Shown: in pieces, positions 35,110 through 47,701 of the stretch
Position numbering within the stretch: position 1 is the first letter of the stretch
Layout of the letters: each line of letters opens with the position of its first letter
NCBI GenBank assembly: GCA_023935145.1
Contig: CM043700.1
Span: 62,583,620 to 62,647,619 of the forward strand
Length of the DNA stretch: 64,000 nucleotides
From: Bretschneidera sinensis
Taxonomy: Eukaryota; Streptophyta; Magnoliopsida; Brassicales; Akaniaceae
Direction of reading: 5' to 3'
Notes under the pieces: model-generated
Told to the model about the DNA's origin: nothing
The model's input: the letters and a program-made list of their open reading frames with translations, nothing else
Databases searched by the model: none
Position numbers and translations under genes: made by a program

Positions 35110-36276
35110 TAGGGGTGGCATAGGGCCACGACTCACATAAAACCTTCGGGGTGGCATAGGTCCACGGCACGGTCCACGAGTCACATAAAACCTTCCGTAG
35201 TATTTTTGTACGGTTTGTCGTGTTTTTAAAAACTTAGGTCTTGCGCGATCCACGATTTATTGGATCATGTCGGTTCATAAATTTTATAAATATATATTAA
35301 TTTTTTTTATTAAAATTGTAAATAAAATATAAATATATAATTTAATATTTATAATTGTATAAAAATCAATCATTTTATTGATAAAGTTAAATATTAAAAA
35401 TAATTTAGAAATTGAACAAAAACAATAATATAAAAAAATAACTTTAAATTATAACTTTAAAAAATTTTCTAAATAAATAAGTTACAAAAACAATATATAC
35501 AATAAAGAAATAAGATGAAATAACTTACAAATTGGTGAAATATAGATAAAAAACAACTTAAAAATTTTAAAAAATAAAAAGACATAAAATATTATCAATA
35601 ATAAAAAAAATAATTTTTATAACCTTTTTGACATTTAGATAAAAAATTAAACTTATCTAATTTTTATACAAACAATTTTAGAAATTGAATGATGAGCTGC
35701 CTAACCAAGCTATATAGTTAAATTTCATTATGTGGATTAAAAATAAGAATATTATATAATTTTCTCTTAGCATTTTAGTTCATTAAATTAAATGTTATTA
35801 TGTTTAAATCAAGCAATTATAACTTTAATATTTAAATTAAATTTACAAATGATACTTTTTGTGTTTAAATATTTGTATAGGTTTGATTTAATTTATATTA
35901 ATGTGTGATTTTATGTAAACTTGCTTGATTTATGAATTAATATATCACATGTCATTATGTTAAGAATATGGTAATAATTTTTATTTTTAACTATTATTCT
36001 AAAATATCAAATTTATTATTATTTATTATTATTTATTTATTATTTTAATGACATAAAATTATATATAATTTTAAATTTATTAAATACTATAACCGTGCCT
36101 TGTGCCGGATAATTCTTTGAGCCAAATCGTGCTGGGCTTCTTATCATATTTTTTTTGGGTAAAACTAAACCCAACACAATACTAAAAATAGTAACGTATC
36201 AAATACAACACAACCCATAAAAATGTAAACCGTGCCGTGTCAAATTTATTTCGGACGCGACTCATCACCACCTCTG
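35110..36276. mobile_element. Probable non-autonomous hAT-type DNA transposon in the peroxidase intron
   Basis: The left end TAGGGGTGGCA (35110) and the reverse complement of the right end, CAGAGGTGGTG (36276), form imperfect terminal inverted repeats of the hAT type. They are flanked by an imperfect 8-bp duplication, CGTGCAAT (35102-35109) and CGTCCAAT (36277-36284). Both subterminal regions carry cggcacgg / gtgccgtg-type motifs and gactcac/gactcat. The centre is very AT-rich without coding capacity. A 39-bp step repeat (ggggtggcatagg at 35112 and 35150) lies at the left end. It explains the unusual length of the intron between peroxidase exons 3 and 4. Confidence 0.65.
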
Positions 36277-36379
36277 CGTCCAATGCGTGCCACGTTACAG
36301 AAAATCTTAACAGGCAATCACGTCTAAAGAAAGTTAGGTTGGGCCTACTACATAAACAGTAAGCTTGACCTATCAACTT

Positions 36380-36381
<2 letters not shown>

Positions 36382-36412
<31 letters not shown>
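36382..36412. repeat. AT dinucleotide microsatellite
   Basis: A run of alternating A and T of about 30 bp in the peroxidase intron, just right of the hAT-type element. Confidence 0.9.
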
Positions 36413-36414
<2 letters not shown>

Positions 36415-36692
36415 CATACACATTTGTTTGGTTAACCAAACTTTATAAATCATGATTAGAATTCATTTTTTATTTATTTATTATTTGATCTATTATCACA
36501 TTATGGAGACTGCCCAACTAATATTTTTTTTCCATCTAATAGTTTCTCTCCCTTTAATAGATAAAATTACTTCAGTTACTACCCTGAATAAAATGTGATG
36601 GATAATATTAATTGAGGCCAATTAATAAAGATTTTTAATTAACGGTTACCTGAAAGAGCCACCATTTCTTTGGCGGTGAATCCCTTGTTTCA

Positions 36693-36815
<123 letters not shown>

Positions 36816-36942
36816 CTAATTATTAAGACCATAAATCGATAATAGTTAATTAGTAAGTTAATTTAATACAATAAGTTTTAAAAATTAAACTATAAATAGA
36901 TATAAAATAAATATAAATTAAGTTGAATTCTAATAAATCTTA

Positions 36943-37134
<192 letters not shown>

Positions 37135-37565
37135 CTATATAATGTCACACAAATAAAATTGATTAATTATTTGAACCAACAGCATGGAGTACACATTTTT
37201 GTGATTCAAATCTTTTTACAAATATTAAAATTAGAATGATTTTTAATTTTAATTTTTCTTAAAGAAGGAAATATCTTTTTTTTTTTATTATTGTTGCTGT
37301 TAATTGGATTAGGTAACTAATGATATTTACAATTCGCCAATTAATGGTCAAAATCATTGTCACCAAAGACTTCACAATTTTGATTTTCTATAGATCGATG
37401 TCGTATAAAGCTTTTTAAGTATTATTATGCTGTCAACTTGAGGAACATTAGGGCCCATAACTCTATTATTCAACGTGGTTCAGATGAATGCATGGAAAAT
37501 ACAAATGGAAAAAAACATTCAATTAATAGTACTTCAAACATTATATATATATTGATTGTGAAAAA

Positions 37566-37687
37566 TTGACTTCGTAATGTCTTGATCATGAAAAGTGTAC
37601 TTTAAAAATTGTTACTGAGCACTATATTGACTTCGTAATGTCTTGATCATGAAAAGTGTACATTAAAAATTGTTACTGAGCACTATA
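37566..37687. repeat. 61-bp tandem duplication in peroxidase intron 1
   Basis: Unit ttgacttcgtaatgtcttga... occurs at 37566-37626 and 37627-37687 with only one difference seen (actttaaa against acattaaa). Confidence 0.9.
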
Positions 37688-38384
37688 TTTTGTGATAATC
37701 TATGTCACATTTGATTATTTGGAATTAAAGTTTAAAATTAAAATTAAATAAAATAATGATTTTTTAAGCCATTTTATTGTTGAAAAAAAATAATTACATT
37801 TTAATTTCAATTCTAATTCCAAACTTCAATTTCAAACAACTAAACGTAACATTAATAGTTTTTTTTTTTTTACATTTAGTGTTATTATTACCAAATGTAA
37901 AATTTTACTATCAAATGTGACACAGATTATGATAAAAAATATTATTTTTTATAGTGATTTGTTTTAAGCTGGTAAGTCACCATAAATTTGATTTTTGCTT
38001 AATAATATCTATTTTTAATTATAATGAATTATCGTAAAACCCACCGTAATATCACCGTTTACACGCCTTAATAATACAAAAACACACATACAAGGCAGAG
38101 AAAAAATTAACTGAAATTAAAGTTTTAAGGAAATGGGAAAGAGAGATGAGAAAACTTGCATTAACAAAGCAATCATGGAAATGAAGACGGAGCAAGGATG
38201 CACCCATGCGAGCTTCATTGGAAACAGCAGTGCTCACTGCTCCTTTAATAGTAGAAAGGGCTGCAGGGCATGTTGTTGCATAGAAATTAGAAGATAACTG
38301 AGCAGAGGCCAAGCTGATCATAAATATGGAAAATAGCAACTCAAAGCTAAAGTGTTTGCAAGCCATGGCTAATGATGTCATCAA

Positions 38385-38681
38385 AAGAAATGAGGAGAAG
38401 AAAAAGAAGTAGAACTTGATTTGTTTGTGTAGCAGTACTAATACTTATAGATTGCCCTCTATTTATAGTAACATGACTTAAAGAAAATGTGTGTGTAATT
38501 TGGCTGCACTTAGCTGTAATTCACTAGATAATTGGCCTCTCCAATTTACACAGGAAGCTACAATATTATATAATACACCAAGAGTGTAATTTTCATTTTG
38601 AATTTCATGCATAAAATATCCAAATTAGGTTTGATTAAAATTATCATCGCGATATTTATATAAAAAAGCAAATTGACTCTT

Positions 38682-38727
<46 letters not shown>

Positions 38728-39297
38728 TTAAGTTTTTAATTATAAAATTTTAAATTTGATTTAATCAAATACCCAAACATCACTTTTAGTGCTGGTCATT
38801 AACTGTATCAATACTCTATTGCTTTTTTAAAATGAGAATAAAATAAAAAGAAAAGGTGAACAAAATACAAACTGCATAATATCAGCTTGGACTTATAATT
38901 AAAGGAACATATTTGACAGATCTGCAAAACAAAATAGTGAATAATTATCATCATATTTCTGTAAACATTACTGTTATTTACTACAAGAATTATTCATCCA
39001 AAAAAATTTACACAATTAGGTCTGCTGAAAAAAAAAAAGAAAATAAACTCCAACATTTAATCATTTCCCAACGCTGTGACATGGATTCATCGTACTTAAA
39101 ATGAGTGTAAAATGGGGTTGCATTTGCATCATTTGACATAACCACGTATGATCCATGTTAGAAGATAAATAAATAAATAAAAAAAATTTGTGAAATAAAT
39201 CTTGCACTATACTATTTTTGCACATGAATTTAGATTTATTAAAATTTGGGATATGATGAAGACCATTGTTTGGAAACAAAGAATTATTTTCACTCTT
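38385..39297. other. Upstream region of the peroxidase pseudogene; TA microsatellite
   Basis: No gene. On the minus strand, ctataaatag (about 38457-38466) is a possible TATA box about 75-90 bp upstream of the peroxidase ATG. A (TA)n run lies at about 38686-38720. The remainder is AT-rich. Confidence 0.5.
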
Positions 39298-39891
39298 TGT
39301 ATGAATAAAATAGGTAAAATAATAATATCAAATAATCACAGCGGAAAAATAATAATCAAACTGTCAAAATCAATACACCAAATTTTTACGTGGAAAACCC
39401 TTTCAATGTGAAAGGGAAAAACCACGGGACCTAGTCCAGACAAAAATCTCAACTATAAAATAATGAGAATACAAAGTATCTTCCCTAGATCAACTAGAGG
39501 ATTAACAGATAATTTTATCGTCACCTAAAGGTTGATTTCAATAATAATCTACCAAACAAAGATTAAACTGATCTCATCAAAACAAGCAGTAACAAAAGCA
39601 GGTGAATAAACTGAACACATCAACTTGAAGTCTTCACCACGTAGAATCAATAACCAAAATTTTGAGCTCAAACTGCGATGAAATCGACCTCCAAATCAAA
39701 TTAGAATAATTAAAAGAACCAAAATAAAACTTTACTCCATAAACTGTTCGGTGGATATAATCGAAAAGAAAGAAAACTAGTGCTTAACAGATGAGAATTG
39801 CTTCTCCTTATATACTGTGGCCTTAGGGCCACATAAACAAAATTAATTTTAATTGGTGGTGGCCCCCACATCAGAGGGACACACACTAACA
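39298..39891 (-). repeat. C3 3' LTR
   Basis: The right edge (LTR start on the minus strand, TGTTAGTGTGTG) is fixed by the neighbouring polypurine tract. The left edge at TGTATGAA is inferred from the TGT...ACA pairing. It contains atttttacgtggaaaacc, a motif often seen in plant copia LTRs. No second copy is in the window. Confidence 0.6.
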
Positions 39892-39955
39892 ATCTCCTCT
39901 TCTTGACTCATGTGGAGGGCATAGCTATTCCTGTAATCTTTTTGCGCAATTCAAA

Positions 39956-41560
39956 CTTCTATAAAGGCAAAACTTTAGTTATCATATCCGATCCATTATC
40001 ATCGGTATGGATTTTCTCAAGTTGTAATAACTTCATATTTAAAGCATCATGAATCCAATGGTAACGTACATCAATATGCTTAGACCGATAATGAAATGTC
40101 GGATTTTTGCTGAGATGGATAGAACTATGACTGTCACAGTACAACACATACTTTTTATGCTTCATGCCCAATTCTTGTAAGAACTTTTTCAACTATAGCA
40201 ACTCTTTACAAGCTTCCATCAATGCAATATATTCAGCCTCGGTAGACGATAAAGAAATACATTTTTGAAGTTTAGACTGCTATGACACGGCTGCCCCTGC
40301 AAAAGTCATCAAGTACCCTAAAGTAGACTTTCGAGAGTCAATATCACTTGCCATGTCAGCATCTGCAGAACCATCTAGCACATGTTTAACTTCACCAAAA
40401 CACAAAAACGTCTTAGAAGTACCAATGAGGTGTCTAAGAATCCATTTAACAACTAACCAATGTTCTTTCCCTGGATTAGATAGAAATCGACTGACAACAC
40501 CAACTGCATGAGCGATAACTGGCTTTATGCAAACCATGGCACTGTTTGGTACTAAGGAACTTTCTTCATTTCTTCATTTATCTTTCTCACTAGTAGGGCA
40601 CTGTTTGGTGCTAAGCTTGAAGTGACTTGCAAGTGGAGTAATAACAGGTTTCGCATTGCTCATACAAAATCTCTCAAGAATTTTCTCAATGTAACCTTCT
40701 TGAGACAACCACAGCTTCCTATGTTTTCTATCACGGGAGATCTTCATACCAAGAATATGTTTCGTCGGTCCCAAATCATTCATAGCAAAGGATTTACTGA
40801 GGTTCTTCTTCAATTCATCGATCTTGCTAATATCATGACTAACAATTAACATGTCATCCACATAAAGTAAGAGAAAAATAAAGTTATCATCAGAAAACTT
40901 CTTAACAAACACACAATGAACCGAAGTAGTCCAACTATAACCATGATTCTCCATGAAATAATCAAATTTCTTATACTAATTTCTGGTTGCCTGCTTGAGC
41001 CCATATAAACTCTTTCTCAATCTGCACACTAATTGTTCTTTACCTTTGACTTTGAACCTTTCAAGCTGCTCCATGTAAATCTCTTCCTCTAGATCACCAT
41101 GGAGGAATGCAGTTTTCATATCAAGTTGTTTTATCTCTAAGTTCATACGAGTAGCCATGCCAAAAACAACTCGGATAGAAGACATCTTTACAACAGGTGA
41201 GAAAATTTCTTCAAAATCAATTCCTTTCTTCTGACTAAACCCTTTCACAACTAGGCTTACTTTGTACCTAGGCTGTGAGCTCTTATCTTCAGTCTTCAAC
41301 CTGTAGACCCATTTGTTTTTAAGTGATATTTTACCCTTAGGCAGTTTCACCAAGTCATGTGTGTGGTTTTCATGCAAGGATTTCATCTCATCTTGCATGG
41401 CTTTCAACCACTTTTCTTTATGATCATTTGTCATAGCTTCATCATGACATTTTGGTTCTCCCCCATCTGTAATCATCACATACTCATGAGGAGAATATCG
41501 TCTAGTAGGCTGATGCTCTCTAGTGGATCTTCTCAATTGAGGTTCTATAGGAGTCTGCTA
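39956..41560 (-). pseudogene. C3 RT-RNase H relic
   Basis: Read from right to left on the minus strand. The RT palm starts at 41536 (EKWLKAMQDEMKSLHENHTH, VKGFSQKKGIDFEEIFSP, LDMKTAFLHGDLEEEIYMEQ, LYGLKQATRN), then a stop at about 40976 where QWYKKF is usual. The catalytic LLLYVDDML follows at about 40870 and LGMKISRDR after it. A further break comes at about 40574 after STKQCPTSEKDK. The thumb and RNase H follow (RFLSNPGKEHWL; LSSTEAEYIALMEACKEL; VLYCDSHSSIHLSKNP), ending at about 39956. It is a Tork-type copia relic with several stops, different in sequence from C1 and C2. Confidence 0.85.
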
Positions 41561-41644
41561 AACTTTTTGTTCTATATGATCATCATGAGGCAAATCAGTA
41601 ACTAAAAGATCATTAACAAGTGGAGGAATATCATTATCATTATC

Positions 41645-41903
41645 ATTTTACATCATCATATCATATTTTCATATATCTTCCTTAGCATAATTATCTCTCT
41701 GTGAGACTCATTCTTCTATAAATAAATTTACATTCATGAATAGCACTTTAACATCTTAAGCAATAACAATCAACATTTAAAGCAAATACAATGCGTGAAT
41801 TTAAATGTTATTATTATTGGGAACGTCTTCCAACGTCTACATGTTTTTATCTTAGACCGGCTGCTTTCCTGGTTCTTTCATTTTCATTTAGACCGGCTGC
41901 CAT
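41645..41903 (-). repeat. G2 3' LTR, left fragment
   Basis: Matches G1 LTR sequence at about 42470-42670 (gagactcat..tctataaataaatt, gggaacgtcttcc, agaccggctgc), so it is the same LTR family, cut off on the left at C3 and interrupted on the right by G1. Confidence 0.75.
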
Positions 41904-44113
41904 TGTAATGATCCATTCCCTGTTGGCCACCCCCGAAACGATGTCATCACATTTTGAAAATCCTAGCACGACACATATATGCAACAACAAAAAAAACACC
42001 AATAGAAATTTTTATATCAATATGATATTGACTTAAACATTTTACAAAATAAATGCATGAATATTTACAAATAAATTTTTATTTTATTTTCTCAATAGTC
42101 TGAGGATATTAACACATATGTGGCTTACAGAAAAAAAATTTCGTCTGATTCTCAATCCACCAGACTATTTGTCCTACCTACTACCTGAAATCATTGTACA
42201 ATGAGGGATGAGCTTCACAAGCTCAGTGAATTAAATTTACTATAAGTATTCATTTGTATAAATAATCTTTCAATATTTAATCATTTATATTTCATACAAC
42301 TTGAAACTAGCATTCCACTATCACTACACATATCATAAGTCTCATTCTCTATCAATCTCTTCTTCTTATTTATTGGTTTACCTTAAGCCCATCAAATATC
42401 TCAAAATTACCTCGCAATAAGGTCCACATCATAAAATATACCATTTGGATGGTTCTTATCATTATAACTGTCTCTATGTGAGACTCATCCATCTATAAAT
42501 AAATTCACAATAACATACAACACATCAACATTTCAATAATGCAAGCAATAATTAAAACAGATGCAATGCATAAATTATTATTAGGGAACGTCTTCCCACA
42601 TGTCGACATGTTTTTATTTTAGACCAGCTGTCTTCCCGGTTCTTTCATTCTCATTTAGACCGGCTGCCTTCCAGTTCTTTTCTTTACAGCTTGTCCCAGC
42701 TATCACGGTATTTATTTCAAGCATATACCGGTTGTCACGATGTCCCTTTCATTTCTAGCACATACTGGCTGTCACAGCTTTTCAATTAGATCGGCTACCT
42801 TTCCAGTTTTTTTTTTATTTTCATTTAATGTATATGCATATGAACAATGATATGAAATATGCATCAGAACTATAACATAAAAAAAATATGAATTCAAATA
42901 TTTAATTTTGGCTATCCTAATTTTTCTCAAATTATATAAAAAAAATTCAACTAAATTCCTCTCATCCCAAATCACATTAAATCATCCATCAAAGTTTGTC
43001 AAGATCTACTAAATTTCATCCCAAATCACATCAAATCATCCATCAAAGCTTGTCAAGATCTACTAACTTTCATCTCCTCATAATTCGTATCAAAACATTA
43101 ACCATAGCTCATCAAGAATTTCACTTATCGCTTTTATTATTAAATCAACTTATTATTCCAAAATATTATTTCTCACATAATAATTTTTCTACGTGTTTAA
43201 TATTCATATCATACCTATCAATTTAATTTTTATCTGCCACCAAGCATAAGCTAATAATTTATTTTAATATTATTATTAAATATTTGATTTTTATTTAGAT
43301 TACTTAAAGTAAATCCAACTCATCACGTAGTACTTAAAAGCTACCCGTGGATCATCTTATTGCCTTTCCCGTTTCTCTCAAAAATTTTCTCTTGTTGTAG
43401 ATCATCAACACCTAACATAATATTTGTATTAAATTTCTAATTATTTCTTCGATTCTTCATAAACCACATCCTTTGAAAATTTCCACTTTGACTTTCGGGA
43501 AATTTCATAAATGCTAAAAATTCAAAAATAAACATCATATTATTACCTTATGTTTTTCTGATAGCTTCTCGTGATTCTCTATGAAATTCCGTAGTAAACT
43601 CCTTCAAAATTTTGCTCTTTTAACATTTCTTTGGGTCCTCAAGTATTTAAAGAAGACACATAATGAAAGAAAAACTAAATGAAATTTTGTAGGTATAAAT
43701 TACATTTGAGTATAAGAGTGTATATATATAAATGTTTGCTGCCACAAAATCTCAGCTGCTCATGAATTTGCTGGCACCATCAGTAGTCCCCCCAATTGCC
43801 ACTCAAAGGTCAAATGTAAGGCATGCATGTCTTCAATTTGTATTTGGCAGCAGGTGCTGCCACCTGTTGCCACAAATCAGTGTTTTTTTTTAAAGTAAAT
43901 TTTTTTTTCTTTCTTTCTTTTGGGACGTCTTTAGACATGAATTTTTTTTTCTTTTCCTTTTTTTCCTTTTTCCTTTTTCTTTTTATTGTTCACTTTTTTT
44001 AGAACTGTTTTATTCAATGTAATAATAAATATTTCACATATATTTTATTTTAATTCCATATCATATTTATTAAATTACTTCTTTACCCTTACTTTACGAA
44101 TACATGTATTACA
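41904..44113 (-). repeat. G1 3' LTR
   Basis: About 2.2 kb copy of the 5' LTR with many substitutions and small indels, so G1 is an older insertion. The polypurine-side boundary is aattgtaatac read on the minus strand at 44113. Confidence 0.9.
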
Positions 44114-44399
44114 ATTCAACCCATCTTACAAAAATTTCGTCCCCGAAATTTCCTTACCTAATTCCAGAAACAAATATGAATAATATTTCTTCATAATTGT
44201 CTCACGCTTTCATGTAATCTCTTCAACATCTTTATTCCGTCACAGAACTTGAACTAATGAAATTATTTTATTATACAAGATTTATTCTTTTTGTCTAAAA
44301 TTTTCATTGGTACTTGTATATAAGCCTAATCTTTCTGAATTTCTATAGCTTAGTTCGAAATATTATGAGATTTATCAAGTAAGCACTTCCGTAAACGCG

Positions 44400-47300
44400 A
44401 ATAATGGAAAAAGTTATGTCACTGCTTCAACTTTGGAGGCAAATCTAGGCTATTCACAATTAGTCAAACTTTCTCAATAACCTCATAAGGTCTCACATAC
44501 CTCGGATTCAGCTTTCCTTTCCTTTTTGATCCTCAACACACCTTTTTATGGAGATATTTTTAAATACACCCAATCTTTTATCACTAATATTCAACTTCAT
44601 TCTAATCTCTTTTAAATCTATCATCAATTTCACATCATGACTGCCAATAGCAGTTAAACTTCTTGTAGACTTTCTTCTCAATGCATTAGCTATCACCTTC
44701 GCATTTTCTAGATGATAGTGAATTGTGTAATCATAGTTACTAATTAACTCCATCTACTATCTTTGTCTCAAATTCAACTCTCTCTGGGCAGGTAAGTATG
44801 TCAAACTCTTATAACCCATGAATATCTCATGAGTGGCTCCATACAGATTGATGTCTCTAATCTGTAAAGTAAACGCTATAGCAGCCAACTCTAAGTCAAG
44901 AGTAGGGAAATTTTTATCATGAATCTTCAATTGCTTAGAAGTATGGGCCACAACTTTCCTATGTTACACATATCCTAATCATTGATGTGACTTATCATTA
45001 TACACCACAAATCCTTCATCACCATAAGAAAACAACAAAACTGTAGCTGTAGTCAATTTCTTCTTTAGTAATTAAAATTTTTTTCCCACACTTCCCTCAC
45101 CATACAAATCTCAAATCTTTCCTGGTCAGTCTATTCAATAGTATTACAATAATAGAAAAATTCTGAAAGAATCTTCTATAATAACCAGCTAACCCCAAGA
45201 AGATTCTAATCTCAATCACATTAGTTGATCTCTCCCAATTAAAGATTGCATCTACCTTTTGTGGATCAATTGTTACGCCATTTCCCGATATTACATGTTC
45301 CAAGAAAGTTATTTCATTCAGCCAACACTCACACTTAAAGAACTTTGCATACAATTTATCTCTCCTCCGAATCTGCAACACACTGTTTAATGTTTCACAT
45401 ATTGCTCTTCCTTCTTAGAATACACCAAGATGTTATCGAATAACATGACCACAAGATTATCAAGAAATGATTCAGACATTTTATTCATCAAGTCCATGAA
45501 TATTTCTGGAACGTTAATCAATCAAGATGACATCACAAGAAACTTATGACCATAACGTGTCCTAAAAACAGTCTTAGGCACGTCTTCCTTTTCTATCCTC
45601 AAATGGTGATAACCTGATCTCAGGTTTGTCTTAGAAAACACTCTCACTCCTTGCATTGCCCAAACAATTTATTTATCTTGGGAAAAAGGTATTTGTTCTT
45701 ATTCAACTATCTATAGTCTATATATAATCTCATCGTTCTATCTTTCTTTTTTACAAACACTATAGGGGCTCCCCAAATACATTAGGTCCGATAAATTGTT
45801 TACCTAAAAATTCTTAAAATTATATGTTCAACTCTTTCAATTCAGCTAGCGTCATTCTGTAGGGTGTTATTAAATATATGTGATGATCCTAGTATCACAT
45901 CAATAGAGAATTTAATTTCCCTACTTGGAGGCAACGTAGACAACTTATCAGGAATTACATTAGAATAATCTTTCACCACTAAGATTTATTCTGACTTCTT
46001 ATTTTCCTTTATAGAATCCATTATGTATGTCAAATACTCCACACAACTCTTCTTCAACCATCTCATAGTGGTCAGAGCAAAATAAGATAGTTCGAGAGTA
46101 CTTTATGTTCTCCCTAAAAGTTAAACTCCCCATGTCCATATCTTGAACACTACCTTTTTTCTAGAACAATCAACCATATTCAAAGATAATGAATCAGCTT
46201 TAGATTTTCTATCACTGATACAAATCACACAACCCTCGTAAATATTTATAATTATCACTCTATCTCTGGTGGGAACTTTAACAAAAATATTTTGCATGAA
46301 ATGACTAATACATACTTCAAAAGACTTCATATGAATACTGGATGTAAAAGAATGGGTTGCACCAAGATCAACCAATATTGAAGCACCTCAAATTAGAACA
46401 ATTATGGGATAAATATCTTTTCTGAATATATCTATGACAAACTTTTGTCTCTCAATCATACATCATATTACCATTTCCCCTTGGTGGCATACTTATTTCC
46501 TCTACCATGACTCCCAGTTTTCATAACCTGTCTCTCAAATCTAAAGGTCCCACTAATAGTATTCTGAGCTACAGAAGTAACAGATCCTGCTTGTCTCTGA
46601 CTCTGTACTTCAGTTCCCTGTGACAAGGAAAGCCTCCTCTAGGTGGTCTCTCACCCTGCACGCTTATACTGGTACCACCTCTAGGTTCCTCAAATTTAGA
46701 CTTTTTCCACCCATTCCTCCTTCCACTAAATTCCATCACATCCTATTCAATCTGAAGTGCTATATCTATTAATCTGACATAATTCATATGCCTCATATAA
46801 AATAGTTTTGATCAACTCTTAAAACATAGTTCATCTATGAACCTCTTACAGTTCTTCTCCTCTAGGTCTACTCTTTCTGGTACAACCATTGAGAAAATCA
46901 CAAATCTGCTATCATACTGAGCCACAATCAACACATTTACCCCAAATAAATAAAATTTATATCTTGTTGGGCTCCAAAGGTCTAAGGAAAGTATTTATCA
47001 AAGAAAACCTCCTTAAACCTATTCCAGGTTAAGAGTCTATCAACATCTGCATTTACCCTGGGAAGAATATCCTCCCAACATTCTAGAGCCTCTCTCTCTA
47101 ACTTGAATGCAGTAAAGACGACCCTCTGCCTGTCAGTCATTGGTAAAATACCAAATAAATCTCTCTACATGTTTCTCCCAAAACTTAGGATTAAAAAGAT
47201 TCATAGATCCTTTAAACAACAAGGCATTCAACTTAATTATATCTCCCTGTATCTTATGCATAAACTCACTTTCTCCCCTTTTTAATTGTCTACCATTACT

Positions 47301-47650
47301 GGATTAACAACCTCAGGAACTGCTCTAGCCTGTTCATCAAGTCTATGCTATAAGCTATCAACTCTATCATCTGTTACCTTCACTTCTCAAGAGCATGTAT
47401 AAGGGCTTATTTTAACTCATCTCTTTCAACTTCAGATTCTCTCACACCTTTACCAATATAATTAATACTGTCAACACGTTTCCTTTTAGGAACCACAGAT
47501 TCAAACTCAACCTTGACTTGTCAAAAATATTGGGGGCCTACCACGCCCTCTCAAATCAACAACTCCAACAAGTCTAACTCTAGCTCTAGTGTGTCCACAC
47601 GTCATCCTCACACCATTTAAAATATAATTTGTTTAGATCTTCCACTTTTT
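44400..47650 (-). pseudogene. G1 gag-pol relic
   Basis: Minus-strand order: gag remnants (about 47650-46430, many stops), retropepsin-like VDLGATHSFTSSIHMKS (46375-46121), RT fragments (about 45760-45400), the end of RT with ITFLEHVISGNGVTIDPQKV and [20 protein letters not shown] (45381-45097), RNase H (44951-44757, LDLELAAIAFTLQIRDINLY), then TIHYHLENAKVIANALRRKS (44753-44508) and an integrase tail. These blocks are typical of Ty3/gypsy chromoviruses of the Del/Tekay kind; the chromodomain itself was not seen. Many stops; not functional. Confidence 0.85.
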
Positions 47651-47701
47651 AAGTTCTCATGCAGTCTACAGAATCATAAAACCTGGCTCAAATACCAAAA
47701 T

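Larger units (their letters stand above)
39298..41640 (-). mobile_element. C3: Ty1/copia retrotransposon, truncated at its 5' side
   Basis: A minus-strand element of which only the RT and RNase H parts of pol and the 3' LTR remain. The LTR (about 39298-39891) has TG...CA ends when read on the minus strand and a TATA-like tatataag (39807-39814). A purine-rich tract follows (agaagaggagatt on the minus strand, 39892-39905). Gag, protease, integrase and the 5' LTR are missing; the sequence changes to G2 LTR at about 41640. Confidence 0.8.
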
